NCBI GenBank assembly: GCA_037446115.1
Contig: JBBIJF010000002.1
Span: 1 to 64,000 of the forward strand
DNA from: JANWXD01 sp037446115
GTDB lineage: Bacteria > Acidobacteriota > Terriglobia > Bryobacterales > Bryobacteraceae
Reading direction: 5' to 3'
DNA: 64,000 bases
The stretch's first letter is position 1. Each line of letters opens with the position of its first letter. Positions 26,563 to 35,739 of the stretch are shown one piece after another. The notes beneath the pieces were generated by a model. It ran no database searches. It worked only from the letters and a program-made list of their open reading frames with translations, and had not been told where the DNA came from. A program made the position numbers and the translations under genes.

Positions 26563-27693
26563 ATGACCGAGCACGTTTTTGCGCGCGGGCGCCGCAGTTT
26601 TTTGCAGCGGGTGCTGGGGGCGACGGGACTGGCGGCGACGGCAGCGACGGCACAGGCGGAGGCAGCGGGCGCATCCGGGGGGCTGCCTTCCTACGCGCGC
26701 GCCCAATCGCACCGCTCGCTCAAGCAGTCCAGTTACGACCGCACGGGCGGCAACGCCGACCGCTGGGTCATCGCACCCGGCGCCACGCAGGAGGTGTTCC
26801 TTTCCCAGGGCCCGGGCATCATCACGCACATCTGGTTCACCATCGCCGCCGCCAGCCCCCACCATCTCAAGGAGATCGTCCTGCGCATGTACTGGGAGGG
26901 GAACGCCAAGCCGAGTGTGGAGGCGCCGATCGGGGACTTCTTCGGCCTGAATCTCGGCCAATACGTGCACTACGAATCGGCGTTCCTGGCGTGCTCGCCA
27001 GGACGGTCACTGAACTGCTATTTCGCCATGCCGTTCCGCAAGTCGGCGCGGATCACAGTGACGAACGAAGGCAAGCAGAACGTGAACGCGTTCTACTCCA
27101 ACATTGACTACATGCGGGTCGCGGAGCTTCCCGCCGATGCTCTGTATTTCCACGCCCAGTACCGGCAGGCGACGCCGTGCGTGCCTGCGACGGGAGAGCA
27201 GGCGCGCCTGAATCCGGACGGCAAGCTGAATTACGTCTATGCCGAGACGCGCGGGCGCGGCCACCTGATGGGGGTGACGCTCGGCGTACTGATCAACGCC
27301 GACGGCTGGATGGGCGAAGGGGACGACATGATCTTCGTGGACGACGAGTCCAAACCGGTGATCATCGGCACAGGCTCGGAAGACTATTTCCTGGGAAGCT
27401 GGAACTTCGGAGGCCGGGACGGGGCGGTGGCCTTCGCGCACCGCTACTACGGGGCGCCGCTCATCGTCATGCCGGAGCGCACGGGCGGGCGGTACTGCTG
27501 CTACCGGTGGCATGCCGACAATCCGGTCACCTTCACGCGTTACCTCAAACACACCATGGAGCACGGGCACGCCAACGACCGCGGCGACAATTTCTTCAGC
27601 GTCTGTTACTGGTATCAGGATTCTCCGTACACGGATTTTCCGCCTCTGCCGCCCGTGGAAGAACGAATTCCTCAGGTCAAGCTGCGCGGATGA
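26563..27693 (+). CDS. DUF2961 protein (GH172-type glycoside hydrolase), Tat-exported
   Basis: A 376-residue protein of the DUF2961 family, now grouped as GH172, whose characterised members cleave D-arabinofuranosyl or fructofuranosyl linkages. It has a Tat signal (GRRSFLQRVLGATGLAATAA). The jelly-roll domains contain GPGIITHIWFTI, YWEGNAKPSVEAPIGDFFG, ENVNAFYSNIDY-like sequence (KQNVNAFYSNIDYM) and GTGSEDYFLGSWNFG, where the Glu of GSEDYF is a likely catalytic or metal-linked residue. The ribosome site is GGAGGAG. The cupin gene begins 16 bp after its stop. The substrate is unknown. Confidence 0.85.
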   Translation: MTEHVFARGRRSFLQRVLGATGLAATAATAQAEAAGASGGLPSYARAQSHRSLKQSSYDRTGGNADRWVIAPGATQEVFLSQGPGIITHIWFTIAAASPHHLKEIVLRMYWEGNAKPSVEAPIGDFFGLNLGQYVHYESAFLACSPGRSLNCYFAMPFRKSARITVTNEGKQNVNAFYSNIDYMRVAELPADALYFHAQYRQATPCVPATGEQARLNPDGKLNYVYAETRGRGHLMGVTLGVLINADGWMGEGDDMIFVDDESKPVIIGTGSEDYFLGSWNFGGRDGAVAFAHRYYGAPLIVMPERTGGRYCCYRWHADNPVTFTRYLKHTMEHGHANDRGDNFFSVCYWYQDSPYTDFPPLPPVEERIPQVKLRG

Positions 27694-27709
27694 CGAGGAG
27701 GTATTGCGA

Positions 27710-28171
27710 ATGAAACAGGTGTGGTTTGCGATGATGCTGGCGAGCGCGATGGCCTCGCCGGCGGGAGTGGAAGGATTCGCGCACTGGCGGTCCTCGGAGC
27801 TCGACACCTACGGGGCTCGCCTGGCGCCGAAAATGAACTTGCAAAAGCTGGCGCTCGAGACGCTGGCCGATTATGGCAACCATTCGGTGCTGGTGGCGCA
27901 CCGGGAGGGAAGCGGCGAAGCCGAGTTGCACGAGGAGTTCAATGACATTTCGGTGGTACAGAGCGGCTCAGGGACGCTGGTGGTCGGAGGGCGGATCGTC
28001 AACGGGCGGACGACGGCGCCGGGGGAGATCCGCGGGCCTTCGATCGAGGGCGGTGAAAAACGCAAGCTCAGCCCGGGCGACATCGTGCACGTCCCGCCGC
28101 GCACCCCTCATCAGGTGCTTCTCGAACCGGGCCAGAAGCTCACCTACGTAGTGATCAAGATCCGGCGGTAG
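27710..28171 (+). CDS. Exported small cupin-domain protein
   Basis: A 153-residue protein with a probable signal peptide (MKQVWFAMMLASAMASPAGV) and a single cupin barrel: VLVAHREGSGEAELHEEFND (motif 1 with His and Glu) and LSPGDIVHVPPRTPHQVLLEPG (motif 2 with His). The metal site seems partly kept. Such stand-alone cupins may bind sugars or act as isomerases. ATG 27710 is preceded by GAGGAGG with a spacing of about eight. It follows the DUF2961 gene by 16 bp in the same operon and is 11 bp before the next gene. Confidence 0.82.
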   Translation: MKQVWFAMMLASAMASPAGVEGFAHWRSSELDTYGARLAPKMNLQKLALETLADYGNHSVLVAHREGSGEAELHEEFNDISVVQSGSGTLVVGGRIVNGRTTAPGEIRGPSIEGGEKRKLSPGDIVHVPPRTPHQVLLEPGQKLTYVVIKIRR

Positions 28172-28182
28172 CCGGCGCCGGG

Positions 28183-28917
28183 ATGGAGCCGACGGCGTGG
28201 CCTGTGCGCGGAGCCGGGTTTCGCCCGGAGTTTCTGGATTTCCGGCGCGGGATCCGGGTGGGGAATCTGGAGCCGCACGAGCGGATCACCCAGATTCTGA
28301 AGGCGGCTCTGGAGGCGCGCTTCGCCCAGCCGTTCTTGATCGAACGCTACGGGCGGGGCGTATACTGGCGCTGGATCGCCTGGCTGCCGCGTGCCTGGCG
28401 GGCCCGCAAGCCGCTTTCGTTTCAAACGAGCTTCGGCTGTTCGAAGTACTTCATCATGATGGACACCGACGAGCAGGTGTTCCGCGCGGGCTTGCAGGTC
28501 GAGCGGGGCTACGTCAAAGCTCCACCCGGCGGCGGCGCCTGGCAGCTTGCGCCGGACTGGGACTGGCACCGCCTCATCGCGGCTCTGCGCCCGCGCGCGG
28601 CTCTGGACCGCCAGCTCCGGCGTCTGCTCGGAGAGGGCTTCCGGATCTTCGCCGGCAGCTGGGAGGCGGAAGCGGCCGAGTTCTGCGCCCGGGACTATCC
28701 CGGGGCCGCGGCCCTGCGCGAAGCGCTCGAGGCGGCGCCGAAACGGCAGTGGGCGGGCTTTCAGCTGTACTATCCGATGACGGAAGCCGACGTTCGCGCC
28801 TCGAGCGGCGCCGAACTGGTTGAGGCGATTCTGGCCGTCTTCGAGGAAGTGACTCCTGCGGTGAATCTGTGCGCCGAAGCACCCTTACGAGTGCGGAGCG
28901 AGGATCTCGGCGTCTGA
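28183..28917 (+). CDS. Conserved hypothetical protein (244 residues)
   Basis: I do not recognise the family. The protein is soluble, rich in aromatic residues (Trp, Tyr) and Arg, with distinctive stretches such as FQTSFGCSKYFIMMDTDEQV, FRAGLQVERGYVKAP and WDWHRLIAALRP. It has no signal peptide or membrane segment. Codon use and strength of the frame favour a real gene. It starts 11 bp after the cupin gene but has no clear ribosome site. Its last 33 bases overlap, tail to tail, the 3' end of tsaB. The layout, with alternating strand- and helix-like segments, may suggest a DUF2461-like fold, but that is a guess. Confidence 0.7.
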   Translation: MEPTAWPVRGAGFRPEFLDFRRGIRVGNLEPHERITQILKAALEARFAQPFLIERYGRGVYWRWIAWLPRAWRARKPLSFQTSFGCSKYFIMMDTDEQVFRAGLQVERGYVKAPPGGGAWQLAPDWDWHRLIAALRPRAALDRQLRRLLGEGFRIFAGSWEAEAAEFCARDYPGAAALREALEAAPKRQWAGFQLYYPMTEADVRASSGAELVEAILAVFEEVTPAVNLCAEAPLRVRSEDLGV

Positions 28918-29559
28918 ACGCCGGATGTAGTTGGCGTCCAGTGTCGCGGGATCCTCCAGTTCGCCGCGAGTCCAGCGAGCCGCCGCAATCCGGCCCACGG
29001 CGCCGGCCAGGGCCCTGGGCGCCTGACGGACGGGGACGCCGGCGAATCGCGTGCCTTCGACCGCGGTCCGAAAAGGAGAAAAGTCCGTCGAGACGAATTC
29101 GATCTCGCCGGGCGGCAGAGTCTCCAGCCAGGCGCGGAAGGGCATGACCACTTCCGGTGCGAGCAGCTCGAGCGTGGCGGAATAGAGGGCGCCGTAAATT
29201 TCTCCGCGGCGGGCGTCCACGACCGCTGCGCGCACGGGGGCCGTGCCAAAGGAGGCCACGGCTTGCAAATTCGAGACGCCGGCGACAGGCTTGCGCAACA
29301 CCTCGGCCAGTCCCTTGGCGGCCGCCAATCCGACCCGGATGCCGGTAAACGCTCCCGGGCCTTTAGCCACGGCAAACAGGTCTACGGATTCGAGCTTCCA
29401 CCCGTGGCGTTCGAGCAAGCGCTCCAATTCCGGGTAGAGCAGATGGGCGAAGCCTTCCGGCGAGTGCAGCCATAGCTCCTCAACCGTGCGGTCCGCTTCC
29501 AGGAGCGCAAGGCTGCCGAACTCGGTGGCCGTGTCCAAGGCTAAGATGCGGGGAATCAC
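28885..29559 (-). CDS. tsaB: tRNA t6A biosynthesis protein TsaB
   Basis: A 224-residue protein of the TsaB (YeaZ) family. With TsaD and TsaE it makes N6-threonylcarbamoyladenosine at position 37 of ANN-decoding tRNAs. The ASKHA-fold start ILALDTATEFGSLALLE and the family motif GPGAFTGIRVGLAAAKGLAEV are intact, as is AVVDARRGEIYGALY. The GTG at 29559 overlaps the stop of the upstream hydrolase gene by four bases (GTGA), so it is translationally coupled to an unrelated exported protein. The C-terminus overlaps 33 bases of the convergent unknown gene. An upstream extension in the same frame lacks family sequence. Confidence 0.92.
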   Translation of the reverse strand: MIPRILALDTATEFGSLALLEADRTVEELWLHSPEGFAHLLYPELERLLERHGWKLESVDLFAVAKGPGAFTGIRVGLAAAKGLAEVLRKPVAGVSNLQAVASFGTAPVRAAVVDARRGEIYGALYSATLELLAPEVVMPFRAWLETLPPGEIEFVSTDFSPFRTAVEGTRFAGVPVRQAPRALAGAVGRIAAARWTRGELEDPATLDANYIRRSDAEILAPHS

Positions 29560-31451
29560 TGGGACGTCCTTGCGGGGGGAGCGGGCGCCGTATCGGTGAG
29601 CTTGTAGACGCGGTCGAGGATGTAGAGCTTGCCGTTTGCATTCATGGCGGTCAGGCGAAGGTTGAAGACGGCCGGGTAGCGGCCGGCGAGCGCACGGGGA
29701 ATGCGCATCTCCCCTTCCGCTCCTGTGGCGAGGACACGGAACCCTTGACCTCCCGCCGTCACCTCCCCCGTCCAAAGCCACATCATCGCGCGGGTGGCCC
29801 GTGTCTGGCGAGTGACGCGCGCGGCGTACCTCACCGGGACGGCCACCGGCAACGTGTCCTGTGCGGGCTCGACAATTTCGTAGGGAATGTTCTTGGGATT
29901 CTGTTCGGGCTCCTGCATCAGAATCGCACGCGACTCGAACTTGTAGCTGCGGAGGCTCCGCTTACGCCCTTCGCGGAACAGGTACAGCACCCAGTCGTGG
30001 GCGCTGTCGGGGGGTTGCCCGGTGAAGCGAGTGCCCTTGAAATCCTTTTGCTTGACGTATTCGCCGCTGGCAGGATTGAACCAGACCACGCTGTAGCCGT
30101 GCTTTTCGACGAGCAATTCCACCGGACCCGGCTTTTCGACGTAGACGATGTATTCGACGCCCTCGGCTTCCTCGCCGCGTGGGCGCACGAGCGCCAGCGC
30201 CCGGCCGCCATCCACGTCGAAATACGGTTCCAGTTCCCAGAAGCGCGTCTGCGAGAAGAAGTCGTACCAGATGGTCATCTGGCGGGCGCCGGGAGAATCC
30301 AGGTACTTCGGGTCCACCGCGAGCGTACGGCCGCCGTAGGTGCCGGTGTTGCCGAAGGTCGGGTACTGGCCGTTCATGGCGGCATTCCAGAGCCGTTTGC
30401 GGAAGGTGTCGGTGTCCACATGATGGGGATGCGTGCGGCCTGCACCGCTGTCCTCATAGGCGAACTCGGCATTGACGAACGGCACGGGGTAGAGCTGGTG
30501 CTCAATGGCTCCGAGCTGATCGTCGGAAGACTGGTAGAGGATGTGGGTCATCCATCCGTCCGGATAGAGCGGGGCGGAGGTGGCGACGGTATGCGTCGAG
30601 CGCGGATGGTTGTACGGATCCAGCTTCTTGAGCAGCTCGCCGATCTCCTTGAGTAGTTCGCGGCCGTTGTCATACTCCTCAAACTCCTGCACGCCCTGCC
30701 AGGTGATGTGCATGGGCGCATAGCGCGCCACCAGATAACGGATGTAGCGCTCGCGCTGCTGCCAGGAGGGGAACAGCCGGGCCAGGTGATTGCGGTCGCC
30801 TGCCAGGATGAGGTCGGCCACGATGCCCTTGCGGTTCATGGCAAGAATCCGTTTGTCCAGCCGCTGGAAATGCTCGACATTGGGCTGGTCCGGGGTGGGG
30901 AAGACCTGGGGCGAATCCTCCTCGGAGCCTATCACGAGGCCGCGAATGTGATTAAACTTCTGGGCCGCGCGGGTCTCGATGATGCGCTCGAAGACTTCGT
31001 CCGGAAGGAAGGCGAAGCGGTAGCAGGTGTCGCCCATCCAGAGGTGCGGGTCGTCGGTTTCGGTGTAGCCCCAGTGGTGGACGTTGCGCGGGCGCACGAA
31101 GCCCGGGGAGTTGGAGGCGGTGGCCTGAATCTGTCCGGTGTAGCCTTCCCAGCGCCGGATGTTGCTGGAGACGCGGTAGTCCCAGGCGCCCGGCTCGGTG
31201 GGCGTGAACCGGATCACCATCCTGCGGCCGCCGTCCCAGAAGCCCGGCATCCGCAGGGTTCGGAAGCGCGGAGAGCGAAATTCGGCTTCGAGCTGCACGG
31301 AAACGTACGGGTTGGGGTGGGCGCCGGCCTCTTCCGTGCTGAGTTCGAAGATGATGTCGCAAGGCGTGTAGGCCGGCGCAGGCGGACACGGAGTCTGCGC
31401 GCAGGCGGCCCAGCACAGGGCGGCCACAAGCGGCAGGCGGCCAGGCATCAT
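29556..31451 (-). CDS. Secreted DUF5060/DUF4038 glycoside hydrolase (apiosidase-like)
   Basis: A 631-residue exported protein. A short signal peptide (MMPGRLPLVAALCWAACA) precedes a DUF5060 Ig-like domain (about 28-105: ELSTEEAGAHPNPYVSVQLE, PTEPGAWDYRVSS). A DUF4038/GH140-like TIM barrel follows (about 120-430: HHWGYTETDDPHLWMGDTCY, FVNAEFAYED with a candidate catalytic Glu) and a C-terminal beta domain. Members act on plant polysaccharides such as apiose-containing rhamnogalacturonan, but the substrate here is unknown. Two ATGs are possible (31451 and 31448). Its start lies only 15 bp from the divergent hemH start. Its stop overlaps the tsaB start. Confidence 0.8.
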   Translation of the reverse strand: MMPGRLPLVAALCWAACAQTPCPPAPAYTPCDIIFELSTEEAGAHPNPYVSVQLEAEFRSPRFRTLRMPGFWDGGRRMVIRFTPTEPGAWDYRVSSNIRRWEGYTGQIQATASNSPGFVRPRNVHHWGYTETDDPHLWMGDTCYRFAFLPDEVFERIIETRAAQKFNHIRGLVIGSEEDSPQVFPTPDQPNVEHFQRLDKRILAMNRKGIVADLILAGDRNHLARLFPSWQQRERYIRYLVARYAPMHITWQGVQEFEEYDNGRELLKEIGELLKKLDPYNHPRSTHTVATSAPLYPDGWMTHILYQSSDDQLGAIEHQLYPVPFVNAEFAYEDSGAGRTHPHHVDTDTFRKRLWNAAMNGQYPTFGNTGTYGGRTLAVDPKYLDSPGARQMTIWYDFFSQTRFWELEPYFDVDGGRALALVRPRGEEAEGVEYIVYVEKPGPVELLVEKHGYSVVWFNPASGEYVKQKDFKGTRFTGQPPDSAHDWVLYLFREGRKRSLRSYKFESRAILMQEPEQNPKNIPYEIVEPAQDTLPVAVPVRYAARVTRQTRATRAMMWLWTGEVTAGGQGFRVLATGAEGEMRIPRALAGRYPAVFNLRLTAMNANGKLYILDRVYKLTDTAPAPPARTSQ

Positions 31452-31454
31452 GGT

Positions 31455-31466
31455 TATAGTGTATCT
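31455..31466 (+). promoter_or_regulatory. Leaderless-type promoter of hemH: TATAGT-N6-ATG
   Basis: TATAGT (31455-31460), then GTATCT, then the hemH ATG at 31467. The whole divergent space to the hydrolase gene is 15 bp, so it leaves no room for a separate leader or ribosome site on the hemH side. Confidence 0.6.
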
Positions 31467-32432
31467 ATGCGATCTGGGAAGCTGGGCGTCGTGCTGTTTC
31501 AGCTTGGCGGACCGGACTCGCTCGAAGCGGTCGAGCCCTTCCTTTTCAATCTGTTTTCCGATCCGGACATTATTGACTTTCCCTTCTCGCGGCTGGCGAG
31601 GGAACCATTAGCCCGCCTGATGGCTTCGCGGCGGGCGCGGCACGCGGCCGAGCATTACCGGGCGCTGGGCGGGGCCTCGCCGCTGCTGGAAAACACGCGC
31701 CGCCAGGCCGAAGCTCTGGAGGCGGAGCTGCGGCGGGATCTGGAGGCCCGGGTGGTCGTCGCCATGCGTTACTGGCGGCCGTTTACGTCGGAGGCGATCG
31801 CCGAGCTGGCGCGCTTCGCCCCCGAGCGTCTGGTGCTGCTCCCTCTCTATCCGCAGTACTCGAACACGACCACCGGGAGTAGTCTGCACGAGTGGAGCCG
31901 CCGCTTTCACCCGGACGGTTGGCGGCCGGAGGTGCGCCTGATCCGAGACTTCCATGATGATGCGGGCTTCATCCAGGCGGTGGCGGCTCACGTGGAGGCG
32001 GCCCTGGCCGGTTTTCCGGATCCGCGGCGGGTCGAGGTGGTTTTCAGCGCGCACAGCATCCCCATGGAGGCGGTGGAGCGGGGCGATCCCTACCCGCGCC
32101 AAGTGGAGCGCACGGTCGAGCTGGTCTGGAGGCAGGGCGGCTGGCCCAACCGCTACGAGCTCTGCTACCAGAGCAAGGTGGGACCCTCCCGCTGGCTGCG
32201 GCCCATGTTGAAGGAAACACTGGAGAAGCTTGCTGCGCGGCATGCCCAACAGGTGCTGGTGGTTCCGATTTCTTTTGTTTCGGACCATGTCGAGACGCTG
32301 TATGAGATCGCCATCGAACATCGGGAAATTGCCCACCGTCTCGGCATCGGTGACTTCCGCATGATGCCGGGCCTGAATGATTCTCCGGACTTTATCGGCG
32401 CGCTGGCCCAGCTTGTTCGCCGGGTGCTCTGA
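31467..32432 (+). CDS. hemH: Ferrochelatase
   Basis: A 321-residue ferrochelatase, which inserts Fe2+ into a porphyrin (protoporphyrin IX, or coproporphyrin III in the coproporphyrin-dependent route). The conserved catalytic His196 (FSAHSIP) and Glu276 (SDHVETLYEI) are present, as are LFNLFSDPDI and PLYPQYSNTTTGS. The length matches bacterial enzymes. No [2Fe-2S] Cys tail is seen. The ATG at 31467 is six bases after TATAGT, with no ribosome site, so a leaderless mRNA is expected. Other heme genes are not nearby. Confidence 0.93.
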   Translation: MRSGKLGVVLFQLGGPDSLEAVEPFLFNLFSDPDIIDFPFSRLAREPLARLMASRRARHAAEHYRALGGASPLLENTRRQAEALEAELRRDLEARVVVAMRYWRPFTSEAIAELARFAPERLVLLPLYPQYSNTTTGSSLHEWSRRFHPDGWRPEVRLIRDFHDDAGFIQAVAAHVEAALAGFPDPRRVEVVFSAHSIPMEAVERGDPYPRQVERTVELVWRQGGWPNRYELCYQSKVGPSRWLRPMLKETLEKLAARHAQQVLVVPISFVSDHVETLYEIAIEHREIAHRLGIGDFRMMPGLNDSPDFIGALAQLVRRVL

Positions 32433-32592
32433 GAGAAGGCACAACCGGCGATCACGAGACTTTTCCCGGTTTCAGGCAAGAAAATTCCTCTCGATATCTC
32501 GCGAAATTCGGCCGATTTAACTCGGTTGATGGTTTCTCGCGCGGCTGCAACAATCCGCCGACGAACCGCATCATACGTATAGGGGTCCGAGC

Positions 32593-35500
32593 ATGATCCG
32601 GTCTCTGGAGATCTGGGCATCCGAGTGGTGGAACCGGGTAAATGCCGCCCGCGAAGTGCGCGAGGCCGCTCAAGAGGAGCTGCGGCCGAACCCCTGGCTG
32701 AAGCGCGGCAAGATCGTGGGCGCGATTTTGCTCGCCGCGCTTGTGGTGGCGGAGATCAAGACCTCCTGGGTACAGTCGCGGATCCTGGCGGCCATGGCCA
32801 AAGGACTGACTTACACGGTCCAGGCAGGGCCGAATCCTTCCTTGCGATTCCCGCGGAGCGGTCCCTATAACGAGAAGCTGGGTTACACCCGTATTCCGGT
32901 GTTTGTCCGGCACTTGAGCCGCTCGGGCTACGAGGTTTCCGCTCAGGCGCGGCCGTCGTGGCTGTTCCGGAGCCTCACCGGGCTGGGATTTTTCCCCATT
33001 TACCACGAGAAGACCGGGGCAGGGCTGGTGCTGGTGGATCGCAACGGCGAGACGATTTTCGAAGCCCGCTACCCGTCGCGTGTTTACGCTGATTTCGAGT
33101 CCATCCCGCCGCTGGTGGTCAAGACCTTGCTGTACATCGAGAACCGAGAAATGCTGGACGAGCGCTACCCGTATCAGAACCCTTCCGTCGAGTGGGACCG
33201 CTTTTTCAAGGCCGTGGTGGACTACGGGTACGCGCAATTGAACCCCAATCACCCGGTGAGCGGAGGCAGCACGCTGGCGACGCAGCTTGAGAAGATGCGG
33301 CACTCGCCGGGCGGGCGGACGCGCTCGGCCTCGGAGAAGTTGCGGCAGATGGGTTCGGCGTCGCTGCGGGCTTATCTGGACGGGGAGCAGACTCTTGCCG
33401 CCCGCAAGCGCATCGTTCGCGACTACATTAACTCCATTCCGCTGGCCGGCATCCGCGGCTACGGTGAGGTGAGCGGCCTGGGAGACGGGCTGTGGGCATG
33501 GTTTGGCGCCGATTTTGACCGGGTCAATGAACTGTTGCGAGGCGCCGAGCACGCCGGCCCGGCGGATCCGTTGCTGGCCGAACGCGGACGGGCCTATCGG
33601 CAGGTTCTCACGCTGCTGCTGGCGCTGAACAAGCCCGCCGTCTTTCTGACGGAAGACCGCGGCGCGCTCGATGGCCGGGCGGAACGCTACTTGCGGCTTC
33701 TTGCCCGGGAGGGCATCATCAGCGCCGCGCTACGCGATGCAGCTTTAAAGGCTTCGCCGGGCTACCGCGAGGCGGCTCCGGCGGGTGAAGTGGTTCCGTT
33801 CTCCCAGCGCAAAGGGCGCGACTCCGTGCGGGTCGAGCTCCTCTCTCTGCTCAATATCAGCTCGACCTATGAACTGGACCGGCTGGACCTGAAGGTCACC
33901 ACCACGCTGGATAAAGCCGCCCAGCAGGCCGTCACACAAGTGCTCCATGATCTCAGAGACCGGGATTACGTGGCCCGGGCGGGGCTGGTCGGCGAGAGGC
34001 TGCTCGGCAGCGCGGATCCGTCCCAGGTGATTTACAGCTTCACTCTCTATGAACGCGGCCCGGGCGCCAATCTGTTGCGGGTGCAGGCGGACAACTACAA
34101 CGGTCCGCTCAACATCAACGAGCAGACCAAGCTGGAGCTGGGCTCGACGGCGAAACTGCGCACGCTGATCACGTATCTGGAGATCATCCGGGAACTGCAC
34201 GGGCACCTGGCGGGGTTGCCGGCCCCGGTGTTGCGGGAGCGGGCAGTTTCGGCCCAGGATCCCCTGACGCGCTGGGCCGCCGAGTACCTTGCCGCGGCCC
34301 CGGATCGCAGCCTGAGCGCCATGCTGGAGGCAGCGATGAACCGGCGGTACTCGGCCAGTCCCGGCGAGGCGTTTTTCACCGGGGGCGGGCTCCACTATTT
34401 CGCCAACTTCGATAAAGAAGACAACGGACGGATCCTGACGGTGCGCGAGGCGTTCCAGCGCTCCGTCAACCTGGTGTTCATCCGCCTGATGCGGGACATC
34501 GTGAGCTATTACACGGTCCGGTTGCCTGCCTACAGCCCGGAGATCTTCACCAACCCGGAACATCCGCTGCGGCGGCGGTACCTGGAGCGATTCGCGGATC
34601 AGGAAGGGCGCGTCTTTCTGAGCCGCTTTTATGAGAAGTATCGCGGCTTGTCGGGCGAGCAGGCGCTCGAGACGCTGGTGGCGGGATTGCGACCGGCGAC
34701 CGCCAAGCGGCTGGCGGTCGTGTTCCGCTCGGTGCGTCCGGAGGCGGGGCCTGCAGAGCTCGGAAGCTTCTTGCGAGCGCACCTTCCGGCAGCGGCGTTG
34801 AGCGACAGCCTCGTCGAGAAGCTTTACCGGGAATACGCTCCGGAGAAATTCGATCTTCAGGACCGGGGCTACCTGGCGCGAGTCCATCCGCTGGAACTCT
34901 GGCTCTTGGAATACAAGTTCCGCAACCCCGGAGCGGGGTGGAAGGAGACGGTGGCTGCGAGCGCACGCGAGCGCCAGGAGGTCTACCGCTGGCTGTTCCG
35001 GCCCGACCGCAAGGCGGCGCAGGACAAGCGGATCCGGATTCTGCTCGAAGAGGACGCTTTCCGTGAAATTCACCGCGCCTGGAAGAAGCTCGGCTATCCT
35101 TTCGACCGCCTGGTACCTTCCTACGCCACGGCCATCGGCAGCTCCGGCGACACGCCCGCAGCGCTGGCCGAGCTGGCCGGGATCATCGTCAACGGCGGGC
35201 TGCGCTATCCGAGCATCCGGATCGAGCGGCTGGAGTTTGCCGGACGCACGCCGTTTGAGACGGTGACCTCCTGGAAGCCGCAAGAGGGGGAGCGCGTTCT
35301 TCCGGCCGAGATTGCCGCCTTTGTGAGGCGCGAGATGATCAGCGTGGTCGAGCAGGGCACGGGGCGCCGGCTGGCGGGGGGAATCGCACTCGAAGACGGC
35401 CGGAAGCTGGAGGTCGGCGGCAAGACGGGTACGGGCGACAACCGCCTTGAGGTGTACGGCCACGGCGGCCGTCCGGTGGGCTCCCGTGTGCTGAACCGGA

Positions 35501-35709
35501 CCGCCACGTTCGTCTTCTTCGTCGGGGACCGCTTCTTCGGTACGATTACCGCCTTCGTGTCCGGCAAGGAGGCGGCCTCCTACGGGTTCACGAGTGCGCT
35601 TCCTGTAGCGGTTTTCAAGCACTTGGCGCCGTCCCTGATGCCGCTGCTGGCGCACCCGCAGGCGGAGGAGCCCGTGCGTCCGCTGCTGGCGTCCCGCGCG
35701 ACTCGCTGA
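32593..35709 (+). CDS. Class A penicillin-binding protein-like enzyme with divergent GT51 domain
   Basis: A 1038-residue membrane-anchored peptidoglycan synthase candidate. A basic cytosolic N-terminus and one helix (GKIVGAILLAALVVAE, ~37-55) precede a GT51 region (about 170-330) with IENRE at 182-186 and GGSTLATQL at 224-232. The transpeptidase domain has SxxK at Ser518-Lys521 (STAK), SxN at Ser624-Asn626 and KTGT at 944-947, so it should be active and bind beta-lactams. The GT51 motif 1 is unusual: Asn in place of the Asp of ED, and no following HxG. A helical insertion of ~200 residues lies between SxN and KTGT. It may be a specialised relative of PBP1. Confidence 0.85.
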   Translation: MIRSLEIWASEWWNRVNAAREVREAAQEELRPNPWLKRGKIVGAILLAALVVAEIKTSWVQSRILAAMAKGLTYTVQAGPNPSLRFPRSGPYNEKLGYTRIPVFVRHLSRSGYEVSAQARPSWLFRSLTGLGFFPIYHEKTGAGLVLVDRNGETIFEARYPSRVYADFESIPPLVVKTLLYIENREMLDERYPYQNPSVEWDRFFKAVVDYGYAQLNPNHPVSGGSTLATQLEKMRHSPGGRTRSASEKLRQMGSASLRAYLDGEQTLAARKRIVRDYINSIPLAGIRGYGEVSGLGDGLWAWFGADFDRVNELLRGAEHAGPADPLLAERGRAYRQVLTLLLALNKPAVFLTEDRGALDGRAERYLRLLAREGIISAALRDAALKASPGYREAAPAGEVVPFSQRKGRDSVRVELLSLLNISSTYELDRLDLKVTTTLDKAAQQAVTQVLHDLRDRDYVARAGLVGERLLGSADPSQVIYSFTLYERGPGANLLRVQADNYNGPLNINEQTKLELGSTAKLRTLITYLEIIRELHGHLAGLPAPVLRERAVSAQDPLTRWAAEYLAAAPDRSLSAMLEAAMNRRYSASPGEAFFTGGGLHYFANFDKEDNGRILTVREAFQRSVNLVFIRLMRDIVSYYTVRLPAYSPEIFTNPEHPLRRRYLERFADQEGRVFLSRFYEKYRGLSGEQALETLVAGLRPATAKRLAVVFRSVRPEAGPAELGSFLRAHLPAAALSDSLVEKLYREYAPEKFDLQDRGYLARVHPLELWLLEYKFRNPGAGWKETVAASARERQEVYRWLFRPDRKAAQDKRIRILLEEDAFREIHRAWKKLGYPFDRLVPSYATAIGSSGDTPAALAELAGIIVNGGLRYPSIRIERLEFAGRTPFETVTSWKPQEGERVLPAEIAAFVRREMISVVEQGTGRRLAGGIALEDGRKLEVGGKTGTGDNRLEVYGHGGRPVGSRVLNRTATFVFFVGDRFFGTITAFVSGKEAASYGFTSALPVAVFKHLAPSLMPLLAHPQAEEPVRPLLASRATR

Positions 35710-35739
35710 TATAGCTCTTCAGCCTTCGCCGGAGGGTGT

